From the NCBI GenBank assembly GCA_015490395.1, contig WFXX01000005.1:1-19692 (forward strand): a DNA stretch of 19,692 nucleotides. Reading direction: 5' to 3'. This document shows, piece after piece, positions 13,833-19,692 of this stretch. The translations under genes and the position numbers were made by a program. Below the pieces are notes generated by a model. It was given only the letters and a program-made list of their open reading frames with translations, did no database searches and was not told the origin of the DNA. The DNA is from Gammaproteobacteria bacterium (lineage in GTDB: Bacteria > Pseudomonadota > Gammaproteobacteria > DRLM01). Within the stretch, counting starts at the first letter, position 1, and each line of letters starts with the position of its first letter.

Positions 13833-14591
13833 TCAGGCTCCCTCCCGTAGAGCAGGCCCCGGGGCAACCATCGGCAGAGCCCCAAAGAGCTCCCGGCTGC
13901 GTAGGGGGCGCTCCCCCAGACAGCGGCCCAAGGCAGCCCGCAGCAGGGCCTTGGCCGCCGGGAGGGCCGCGTCCCCTACCCGCCCCCGCTGCAGCTCCAG
14001 CAGCAAGGCGCCGGAGACCGGCACGCTCCCCCGGGGCGCCGGCTCTCCCGGGGCCAGGGGCAGGGGCCCCCGTGCCGGATCATAGGCATAACGCCCTTCA
14101 GGCACCAGGGGCGCGCCGCCAGCGTCTCGGTCCAGGAGCAGGCCGTAGCCCAGCTCCCGGAGCAGCTGCAGCTCAAACAGGCGCAGCACCCGCTCCCGGA
14201 CCCGCTCCCCGCCGGCGACCGCCAAGCCGCGCAAGGCCTCGCCGTAGGTCCGGTGCAGCCCGGGGTGGGGGTCGTGCCGGTGGAGCAAACGCACCAGAAG
14301 CTCGTTGAGGTAGAGCCCGCACCAGAGAGCCCGACCCGCCAGGGGCAGAGGCGGGGCGGCGGGCTCGGCGCCGGTGAGGGTGCCCAGCTCCCCACGGAGG
14401 CTCCAGGACAGGAGCAGGAGCCGGAAGGGCTGAAGCAGGCCCTGCCAGGCCGAGCGGGGCCGGCGGGCGCCCCGGGCCACCAGGGCGAGCCGGCCATGGC
14501 CGGCGGTGAGCACCTCCAGCAGGAGGCTGGTCTCCCGGTAGGGCCTGCGGTGCAGCACCCACCCCTCCTCCAGGCGCACCCGCTCGGCCAT
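13833..14591 (-). CDS. recO: DNA repair protein RecO
   Basis: A 252-residue RecO (E. coli 242), which works with RecF and RecR to load RecA on gapped DNA and anneals single strands. The N-terminal OB fold is recognisable (GWVLHRRPYRETSLLLEVLT, GHGRLALVARGARRPRS), followed by the helical C-terminal domain (LYLNELLVRLLHRHDPHPGL, LRLFELQLLRELGYG). No zinc-binding cysteine set is present, as in other gammaproteobacterial RecO. The protein is notably leucine- and arginine-rich in keeping with the genome. ATG at 14591 with GAAGGGTGAGG upstream. It lies 28 bases after era. Confidence 0.94.
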   Translation of the reverse strand: MAERVRLEEGWVLHRRPYRETSLLLEVLTAGHGRLALVARGARRPRSAWQGLLQPFRLLLLSWSLRGELGTLTGAEPAAPPLPLAGRALWCGLYLNELLVRLLHRHDPHPGLHRTYGEALRGLAVAGGERVRERVLRLFELQLLRELGYGLLLDRDAGGAPLVPEGRYAYDPARGPLPLAPGEPAPRGSVPVSGALLLELQRGRVGDAALPAAKALLRAALGRCLGERPLRSRELFGALPMVAPGPALREGA

Positions 14592-14619
14592 GCCTCACCC
14601 TTCGGCGCCGTCTCCCCAA

Positions 14620-15600
14620 TCAGTCCTCGATCCCCAGACGCCGCACCCAGCGTTCGTCGTCGGACCAGCCCTCGCGCACCCGCACCCAGAGCTCCAGGTG
14701 CACCCGGCGGCCGAAGAGCTGCTCCATCTCCAGACGGGCCCGGCGCCCCACCTCCTTGAGCATGGCCCCGCCCTTGCCGATGACGATGGGCTTGTGGCTC
14801 TCGCGCTCGACCCAGATCACGGCGTGGACGTGGAGCCGCTCCCCCTCCTCCCGCATGGACTCCACCGCCACGGCCACCCGGTAGGGCAGCTCCTCGCCCA
14901 GGCGGCGCATGAGCTGCTCGCGCACCAGCTCGGCGGCCAGGAAGGCCGGATCGCGGTCAGTGCACTGGCCAGGGGGAAAGAGAGGCGGGCCCTCGGGCAG
15001 AAGGCGCCGCACCTCTCCCTTGAGGCGATCGAGGTTGGTTCCCCGGGCGGCGGAGACAGGCACGATGGCCTCGAAGGCGGCGCGTCGGGAGAGCTCGTCC
15101 AGATAGGGCAGGAGCCGACGCTTGTCGGGGACGCGGTCCACCTTGTTGACCGCGGCCACCAAGGGCACGGGTCGGCCCTCCGGGCCGCGGGCCTTCCGGG
15201 CCAGGGCCAGGATCCCCTCGTCCAGCTCCGTCCAGCGCAGGGCCTCCACCACCAAGAGGATCAGGTCCACGTCCCCCAGGGTGGCCTGGGCGGCCCGGAC
15301 CATGGCCCGGTTGAGGGCCCGCCCCAGCCCCCGGCCCCGGGGCCGGTGCCAACCAGGGGTGTCCACGTAGATGGCCTGATAGTCCTGGCCAGTCTCCACC
15401 CCCCGGATGCGGTGGCGGGTGGTCTGGGGCTTGGGCGAGACGATGCTCACCTTCTGGCCCAGCAGGGCGTTGAGCAAGGTGGACTTGCCCACGTTGGGGC
15501 GGCCCGCCAAGGCCACGAAGCCGCAGCGGAAGCCGGGCGCAGCCTGACCGGGCAACAGCCCCCCGTCCCCGCCAGGGCCCGTCACGGGCGGCTCAGCCAC
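14620..15600 (-). CDS. era: GTPase Era
   Basis: A 326-residue Era, a GTPase with a C-terminal KH domain that binds the 3' end of 16S rRNA in 30S maturation. The G domain has FVALAGRPNVGKSTLLNALL (P-loop at residues 33-40), switch region PQTTRHRIRGVETG, YVDTPGWHRPRG, AAVNKVDRVPDK and a G5-like VSAARGTNLD. The KH region shows IVIGKGGAMLKEVGRRARLE. I chose the GTG at 15600, overlapping the rnc stop (GTGGCTGA), with GGAGGAG 4-5 bases before it. It is 25 residues longer than E. coli Era owing to a Gly/Pro-rich N-terminus. The open frame continues to 16002 only as a shadow of rnc. Confidence 0.97.
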   Translation of the reverse strand: MAEPPVTGPGGDGGLLPGQAAPGFRCGFVALAGRPNVGKSTLLNALLGQKVSIVSPKPQTTRHRIRGVETGQDYQAIYVDTPGWHRPRGRGLGRALNRAMVRAAQATLGDVDLILLVVEALRWTELDEGILALARKARGPEGRPVPLVAAVNKVDRVPDKRRLLPYLDELSRRAAFEAIVPVSAARGTNLDRLKGEVRRLLPEGPPLFPPGQCTDRDPAFLAAELVREQLMRRLGEELPYRVAVAVESMREEGERLHVHAVIWVERESHKPIVIGKGGAMLKEVGRRARLEMEQLFGRRVHLELWVRVREGWSDDERWVRRLGIED

Positions 15601-16330
15601 GGCCCTCCTCCTGCGAGGGGCCTTCCTGCCCGCCACCCTCGAGCTGCTCCAGCACCCGCCGGGCCGCCTCCTGCTCGGCGGCGCGGCGGCTGGAGCCCTG
15701 CCCCTCGGCACCGAGGGCCGCATCCTGCAGCTCGCATCGGACACGGAAGCTGCGGGCGTGGTCCTGGCCCTGGCTCGCGAGCAGGCGGTACACCGGTAGG
15801 GGCCTCCCTCGGCCTTGGAGCCACTCCTGGAGACGGGTCTTGGGATCCTTGGGCACCGCTTCTGCATCCAGGCCGTCCAGGAGCGGTTCCAGGAGGCGGC
15901 GCACCAAGGCCCGCCCGGCCTCGCACCCACCATCCAGGTGCACCGCGCCCACCAAGGCCTCCACGGCCCCGGCCAGGATGGAGGCCCGGCGCCGCCCTCC
16001 ACTCTTGAGCTCGCCCGGCCCCAGGCGCAGCAGGGGACCCAAACCCAGCTCGCCGGCCAGACGGGCCAGGGTGGTGCCCTGCACCAGATGCGCCCGCAGC
16101 CGCGTCAGGCACCCCTCATCCGCCTCGGGGAAGCGGTGATAGAGCAGCTCGGCCGCAAAGCCGTCCAACAAGCCGTCGCCCAGGAACTCCAGCCGCTCGT
16201 TGTGAGGGACGCCTGCGCTACGGTGGGTCAGGGCCGTCTCCAGCAAGCTGCGGCGCAAAAAACGATGGCCGAGCCGCCCCTCCAGGGCCCGCAAGGCGGC
16301 CTCTCGCTCCCCGCGACGCTCAGCCGCCAT
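15593..16330 (-). CDS. rnc: Ribonuclease III
   Basis: A 245-residue RNase III (E. coli 226), which cuts double-stranded RNA in rRNA precursors and in mRNA leaders such as that of pnp. The RNase III domain has ALTHRSAGVPHNERLEFLGD with E45, E48 and D52, and DEGCLTRLRAHLV with E72. A gap-free alignment by eye with E. coli (offset 7) puts Gly121 (codon 15968-15970) where E. coli has the metal-binding Asp114, in LAGAVEALVGAVHLD; the partner Glu124 is kept. A C-terminal double-stranded RNA-binding domain follows (DPKTRLQEWLQGRGRPLPVY, GSSRRAAEQEAARRVLEQL). The ATG at 16330 overlaps the DUF4845 stop region; a GTG at 16339 is equally possible, as neither has a strong ribosome site. Coupling to both neighbours is likely. 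Confidence 0.93.
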   Translation of the reverse strand: MAAERRGEREAALRALEGRLGHRFLRRSLLETALTHRSAGVPHNERLEFLGDGLLDGFAAELLYHRFPEADEGCLTRLRAHLVQGTTLARLAGELGLGPLLRLGPGELKSGGRRRASILAGAVEALVGAVHLDGGCEAGRALVRRLLEPLLDGLDAEAVPKDPKTRLQEWLQGRGRPLPVYRLLASQGQDHARSFRVRCELQDAALGAEGQGSSRRAAEQEAARRVLEQLEGGGQEGPSQEEGRG

Positions 16331-16730
16331 CCGCGGCACTGCTGGAACGCAGCTCCACCCGGTTGTCCGAGAAGCGGGCCACCAGGTCCAGGTTCCCCAC
16401 CAGCGGCACCCGGGCCTCGTAGTCGATGCTGACCGTGGTGACCCCGCGGCGCCGCTCGATGCGAATGGCCTCCCGGTCCACGTGCTCGATGTCGTTGATA
16501 TCCAGCCGCCGCAGGAGGGCCTCCAGGAGCTCCCCCTTGGAGGCCTCCCTCAGCCCGGGGTCCTCAGCCAGGGACCGCAGGACGCTGCGCACCTTGTAGG
16601 CCTCCAGGTAGAGCGGGACCACCCGGGCCAGGGCGAGGGCGGCAAAGGCGGCCACCGCCAAGGCCAGCACCAGGCCTAGGAAGGTCAGCCCCCGGGCCGG
16701 GGGGCGCGGGTGACGGCAGGACTGGGGCAT
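16320..16730 (-). CDS. DUF4845 family membrane protein
   Basis: A 136-residue protein located between lepB and rnc, where gammaproteobacteria and betaproteobacteria commonly carry a DUF4845 protein. It begins with a positively charged leader (CRHPRPPARG), then one membrane helix (about residues 15-38, LTFLGLVLALAVAAFAALAL). The soluble domain of about 95 residues includes VPLYLEAYKVRSVLRSLAED, RRLDINDIEHVD and VSIDYEARVPLVGNLDLVAR, consistent with the family. The leader with GLTFLG resembles a type IV pilin-like N-terminus, a known feature of the family, though function is unknown. The ATG has GGAGGAG 5 bases before it. Its end overlaps the start of rnc, so the two are translationally linked. 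Confidence 0.87.
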   Translation of the reverse strand: MPQSCRHPRPPARGLTFLGLVLALAVAAFAALALARVVPLYLEAYKVRSVLRSLAEDPGLREASKGELLEALLRRLDINDIEHVDREAIRIERRRGVTTVSIDYEARVPLVGNLDLVARFSDNRVELRSSSAADGG

Positions 16731-16819
16731 CGCGGCTCCTCCAACGTGTCAGGCCCCGGAGGGGGTCCGCAAACCATGCCGCGGCCCGGGCGGCCGAATC
16801 AACCCCCCCGTCCCGCCTC

Positions 16820-17641
16820 TCACCGGATGCCGGTGCCGATGCGGCTCCAGTTGATCCTGTCCTGGCGCCCGTCCCAGCTCATCCACACCAGCACCGCCTT
16901 GCCGACCAGGTAGCTCTCGGGCACGAAGCCCCAGGCGCGGCTGTCGTTGCTGTTGTCCCGGTTGTCCCCCATGACGAAGTAGCTGCCTTCGGGCACCCAC
17001 CACTCGCCCCGGTCCAGCCGCCCTCGGAAGCCGGGGTGCACCACGATGCGGTGGCTGCGCCCATCCAGGCGCTCCTCGCGCAGCTGCGCCGGCAGCTGCA
17101 GGCCGGTGGGCACCTCCAGGTAAGGGCCCAGGACGCGCTGGGGGGCGGGACGGCCGTTGATGTAGAGGGTCTTGTCCCGATAGACGATATGGTCACCCGG
17201 CAGCCCCACCACCCGCTTGATGTAGTCCGTGGAGGGATCCTCCGGATAGCGGAAGACCACCACGTCGCCGCGCTCCGGCTCACCCAGGTCCAGCACCTTG
17301 GTGCGCAGCACGGGCAGCCGGATCCCGTAGGCGAACTTGTTCACGAGGATGAAGTCGCCCACCCAAAGGGTGGGGATCATGGACCCGGACGGGATACGGA
17401 AGGGCTCCACCAGGAAGGAGCGCAGCAGCAGCACCACCAGGATCACGGGGAAGAAGGAGCGGGCGTACTCCACCAGCACCGGCTCGCGGAGCAGCCGCCG
17501 CCGCGCCTCCTCGTCCAGCGTCCCCTGGGCCTCGGCCCGCGCCAGGGCCTCCCGCCGTCGCGGGGCCCCCAGGCGCGCGTCCAGGAGCCAAACCAGCCCG
17601 CACAGGGCCAGGGCCAGCACCATCAACGTTTCGAAGTCCAC
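16820..17641 (-). CDS. lepB: Signal peptidase I
   Basis: A 273-residue inner-membrane serine protease that removes signal peptides from exported proteins. Two membrane helices are seen, at about 4-22 and 63-79. The catalytic serine is S87 in FRIPSGSMIPTLWVGD, and the catalytic lysine is K142 in DYIKRVVGLPGD. The conserved C-terminal box GDNRDNSNDSRAWGFVPESY is complete. It is somewhat shorter than E. coli LepB (324) in the periplasmic insert but has the long first loop typical of Proteobacteria. The start is a GTG at 17641, with GAGGAGG 5 bases upstream; an ATG there is out of frame. It lies 9 bases after the lepA stop. Confidence 0.97.
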   Translation of the reverse strand: MDFETLMVLALALCGLVWLLDARLGAPRRREALARAEAQGTLDEEARRRLLREPVLVEYARSFFPVILVVLLLRSFLVEPFRIPSGSMIPTLWVGDFILVNKFAYGIRLPVLRTKVLDLGEPERGDVVVFRYPEDPSTDYIKRVVGLPGDHIVYRDKTLYINGRPAPQRVLGPYLEVPTGLQLPAQLREERLDGRSHRIVVHPGFRGRLDRGEWWVPEGSYFVMGDNRDNSNDSRAWGFVPESYLVGKAVLVWMSWDGRQDRINWSRIGTGIR

Positions 17642-17650
17642 ATCGCCTCC

Positions 17651-19456
17651 TCAGCGCTTCTTGCCCTGGCCACCCACCTGGAGCACGGCCATGAAGGCCT
17701 CCTGGGGCACCTCCACCTGGCCGAGCTGCTTCATGCGCTTCTTGCCCTCCTTCTGCCGCTCCAGAAGCTTGCGCTTGCGGGTCACATCCCCCCCGTAGCA
17801 CTTGGCGGTGACGTTCTTGCGCAAGGCCTTGATGGTCTGGCGGGCGATGACCTGGGAGCCGATGGCCGCCTGCAAGGCCACGTCGAAGAGCTGCCGGGGG
17901 ATGACCTCCTTGAGGCGCTCCACCAGCTCCCGCCCCCGGCGATAGGCCTGGGAGCGGTGCACGATGAGGGAGAGGGCGTCCACCCGCTCGCCGTTGATGA
18001 GCACGTCCAGGCGCACCAGGTCCGCGGGCTGGAAGCGCGCGAAGGCGTAGTCCATGGAGGCATAGCCCCGGGAGACGGACTTGAGGCGGTCGAAGAAGTC
18101 TAGCACCACCTCGGCCATGGGCAGCTCGTAGGTCAGGGCCACCTGGCTGCCGTGAAACTGCATGCGCTTCTGCACCCCCCGGCGCTCCTCGCAAAGCTGG
18201 ATGACCGGCCCCAGGTGCTGCTGGGGGACCAAGATCTGGGCGCTGAGGACGGGCTCGCGCATCTCCTGGATCTCCCCCGCAGGCGGCAGGCGAGCCGGGT
18301 TGTCCACCTGGAGCACCTCCCCCTTGCGGGTCAGGACCTCGTACACCACGGTGGGGGCGGTGGTGATGAGCGCTAGGCCGTACTCCCGCTCCAGGCGCTC
18401 CTGGACGATCTCCATGTGCAGCATCCCCAGGAAGCCGCAGCGGAAGCCGAAGCCGAGGGCCTGGGAGGTCTCGGGCTCGTAGAAGAGAGCCGCGTCGTTG
18501 AGGCGCAGCTTGGCCAGGGCCTCGCGCAGGTCCTCATAGTCCTCCGAGCGCACCGGATAGAGGCCGGCGAAGACCTGAGGCTTGACCTTGCGGAAGCCGG
18601 CCAGGGGCTCGGCGGCGGGACGCGCGGCGTGGGTGAGGGTGTCGCCCACCGGGGCCCCGTCCACCTCCTTGATGCCGGCGACGACGTAGCCCACCTCCCC
18701 GGCCTGCAGGGCCTCCCGGGGGCGGCGCCGGGGGGTGAAGATCCCCACCTCGCCCACCTCGTAGACCCGCCCCGTGGACATGACCCGGATGCGGTCCCCG
18801 GGGGCGATGCGCCCCTCCTTCACGCGCACCAAGGAGACCACCCCCAGGTAGGCGTCGAACCAGGAGTCCACGATGAGGGCCCGCAGCGGCTCCTCCGGGC
18901 CGCCCCGCGGCGGCGGGATGCGGGCCACGATGGCCTCGAGCAGCGCCTCCACCCCCTCGCCGGTCTTGGCGCTGACCAGCAGGGCGTCGCCGGCCTCGAT
19001 GCCGATGAGGTCCTCGATCTCGGCCTTGACCCGCTCGGGGTCGGCCGTGGGCAGGTCGATCTTGTTGAGCACCGGCACCACCTCCAGCCCCTGGTCGATG
19101 GCCGTGTAGCAGTTGGCCAGGGTCTGGGCCTCCACCCCCTGGCTGGCGTCCACCACCAGCAGGGCCCCCTCGCAGGCGGCCAGGGAGCGGGAGACCTCGT
19201 AGGAGAAGTCCACGTGGCCCGGGGTGTCGATGAGGTTGAGGCGGTAGATCTCCCCGTCCCGCGCCCGGTAGTCCAGGGAGACGCACTGGGCCTTGATGGT
19301 GATGCCCCGCTCGCGCTCCAGGTCCATGGTGTCCAGGACCTGGTCGGCCATCTCCCGCTCGGGCAGCGCCCCGCAGCGCTGGATGAAGCGGTCGGCCAGG
19401 GTGGACTTGCCGTGGTCGATGTGGGCGATGATGGAGAAGTTGCGAATGCCTTTCAT
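17651..19456 (-). CDS. lepA: Elongation factor 4 (back-translocating GTPase LepA)
   Basis: A 601-residue LepA/EF4 (E. coli 599), a ribosome-associated GTPase related to EF-G. The N-terminus shows NFSIIAHIDHGKSTLADRFI (P-loop lysine 17), then DTMDLERERGITIKAQCVSL, IDTPGHVDFSYEVSRSLAAC and VLNKIDLPTADPERVKAEIE. EF-G-like domains II, III and V follow (GFRCGFLGMLHMEIVQERLE), and the LepA-specific C-terminal domain includes KCYGGDVTRKRKLLERQKEG and VPQEAFMAVLQV. The ATG at 19456 matches the family start; the open frame to 19573 runs through the intergenic palindrome and upstream gene and is not credible. The ribosome site is weak. The gene heads the lepA-lepB-rnc-era-recO-pdxJ-acpS series. Confidence 0.98.
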   Translation of the reverse strand: MKGIRNFSIIAHIDHGKSTLADRFIQRCGALPEREMADQVLDTMDLERERGITIKAQCVSLDYRARDGEIYRLNLIDTPGHVDFSYEVSRSLAACEGALLVVDASQGVEAQTLANCYTAIDQGLEVVPVLNKIDLPTADPERVKAEIEDLIGIEAGDALLVSAKTGEGVEALLEAIVARIPPPRGGPEEPLRALIVDSWFDAYLGVVSLVRVKEGRIAPGDRIRVMSTGRVYEVGEVGIFTPRRRPREALQAGEVGYVVAGIKEVDGAPVGDTLTHAARPAAEPLAGFRKVKPQVFAGLYPVRSEDYEDLREALAKLRLNDAALFYEPETSQALGFGFRCGFLGMLHMEIVQERLEREYGLALITTAPTVVYEVLTRKGEVLQVDNPARLPPAGEIQEMREPVLSAQILVPQQHLGPVIQLCEERRGVQKRMQFHGSQVALTYELPMAEVVLDFFDRLKSVSRGYASMDYAFARFQPADLVRLDVLINGERVDALSLIVHRSQAYRRGRELVERLKEVIPRQLFDVALQAAIGSQVIARQTIKALRKNVTAKCYGGDVTRKRKLLERQKEGKKRMKQLGQVEVPQEAFMAVLQVGGQGKKR

Positions 19457-19472
19457 GATCGGCTGACGCAGG

Positions 19473-19507
19473 CCGCCTGCCCCGGGGCACGGCCCCGGGG
19501 CAGGCGG
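19473..19507 (-). terminator. Large inverted repeat between the protease gene and lepA
   Basis: A perfect 16-bp stem (19473-19488 with 19492-19507) with a 3-base loop lies between the protease stop at 19518 and the lepA start at 19456. No T-run follows on the minus strand. It may partly end or stabilise the upstream mRNA, as I see no promoter between it and lepA. Confidence 0.5.
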
Positions 19508-19517
19508 GAGGCGGCTC

Positions 19518-19692
19518 TCACCGCCTCTCCTCCGCCGGGATGCGCAGGGCCAGGAACAGGGGGCCGGCGTCACGCTCGACCAGGACGGACACGGCGCGCC
19601 CAGCGGGTAGCTCCTCCACCAGGCGTCGGAGCTGCTCGGCGCCCTCCACCGGCCGCTGGTCCAGCATGGTGATCCGGTCCCCAGGGCGCAGC
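19518..19692 (-). CDS. C-terminal end of a DegQ/MucD-type periplasmic serine protease (PDZ domain), partial
   Basis: The last 58 residues of a protein whose start lies beyond the right edge; the frame is open from base 19692 to the TGA at 19518. The sequence LRPGDRITMLDQRPVEGAEQ, then LRRLVEELPAGRAVSVLVER and LFLALRIPAEERR, is the second half of a PDZ domain: the R-P-G-D loop, the strand/helix pair and the final V-L-V-x-R strand. DegP/DegQ/MucD (Do family) proteases end this way and the mucD gene stands directly before lepA in Pseudomonas and relatives (established knowledge). The protease domain itself is not in the window, so assignment rests on the PDZ piece and position. The 61-base gap to lepA holds a large inverted repeat. 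Confidence 0.75.
   Translation of the reverse strand, partial: LRPGDRITMLDQRPVEGAEQLRRLVEELPAGRAVSVLVERDAGPLFLALRIPAEERR

Noticed and set aside
15601..16002. Longer upstream start for era (to 460 residues), an apparent fusion
   Set aside because: The extra part is the shadow of rnc in another frame; the GTG at 15600 with GGAGGAG gives a normal Era.
19457..19573. Upstream start for lepA
   Set aside because: It would read through a 35-base inverted repeat and the end of the protease gene; the family start MKGIRNFSIIAHIDHG is at 19456.

Overview
The window is a very GC-rich stretch of a bacterial chromosome, and it looks gammaproteobacterial. The evidence is the two conserved gene orders it carries: a DegQ/MucD-type protease end, then lepA-lepB-DUF4845-rnc-era-recO-pdxJ-acpS, followed by initiator tRNA(fMet)-rimP-nusA-infB-rbfA-truB-rpsO-pnp. 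The high GC, the many GTG starts, the paired Hsp20 genes and a DUF1931 histone-fold protein (a family I recall from Thermus and Aquifex) fit a GC-rich, possibly heat-tolerant lineage such as a Chromatiales/Ectothiorhodospiraceae relative. That placement is inference. I see no mobile element, CRISPR array, rRNA or prophage gene.

Layout. Positions 1-954 (+) hold the C-terminal half of acetyl-CoA synthetase. Positions 989-3161 (all -) form a small stress cluster: a DUF1931 histone-fold protein, a YgaP-like DUF2892 membrane protein and two adjacent Hsp20 chaperones. Candidate sigma32-type promoters lie before the first Hsp20 gene and before DUF1931. Positions 3162-3456 are a divergent control region with a striking AT-rich core. 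It leads rightward into a 28-residue one-helix membrane peptide at 3457-3543 (+), which is closed by a strong hairpin terminator at 3577-3606.

From 3627 to the end everything is on the minus strand and concerns RNA and protein synthesis. Read in transcription order from the right edge: the protease end (PDZ domain), lepA (EF4), lepB (signal peptidase I), a DUF4845 membrane protein, rnc (RNase III), era, recO, pdxJ and acpS. Many of these overlap or nearly touch, which suggests translational coupling. A clear sigma70 promoter overlaps the acpS stop codon and drives the initiator tRNA. Two intrinsic terminators follow before rimP, then nusA, infB, rbfA and truB run closely spaced. A further sigma70 promoter precedes rpsO, and pnp ends the series.

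The genes form a coherent set: the initiator tRNA and its partner IF-2, the 30S maturation factors RimP, RbfA, Era and S15, the RNA processing enzymes RNase III and PNPase, and transcription (NusA) and protein export (LepB) functions.

Most of the window is ordinary housekeeping DNA. The points worth a second look are an RNase III lacking one of its metal-binding aspartates, a U1-U72 end pair in the initiator tRNA, the AT island with its tiny membrane peptide, the bacterial histone-fold gene inside a heat-shock-like cluster, and the terminator-laden rimP leader.
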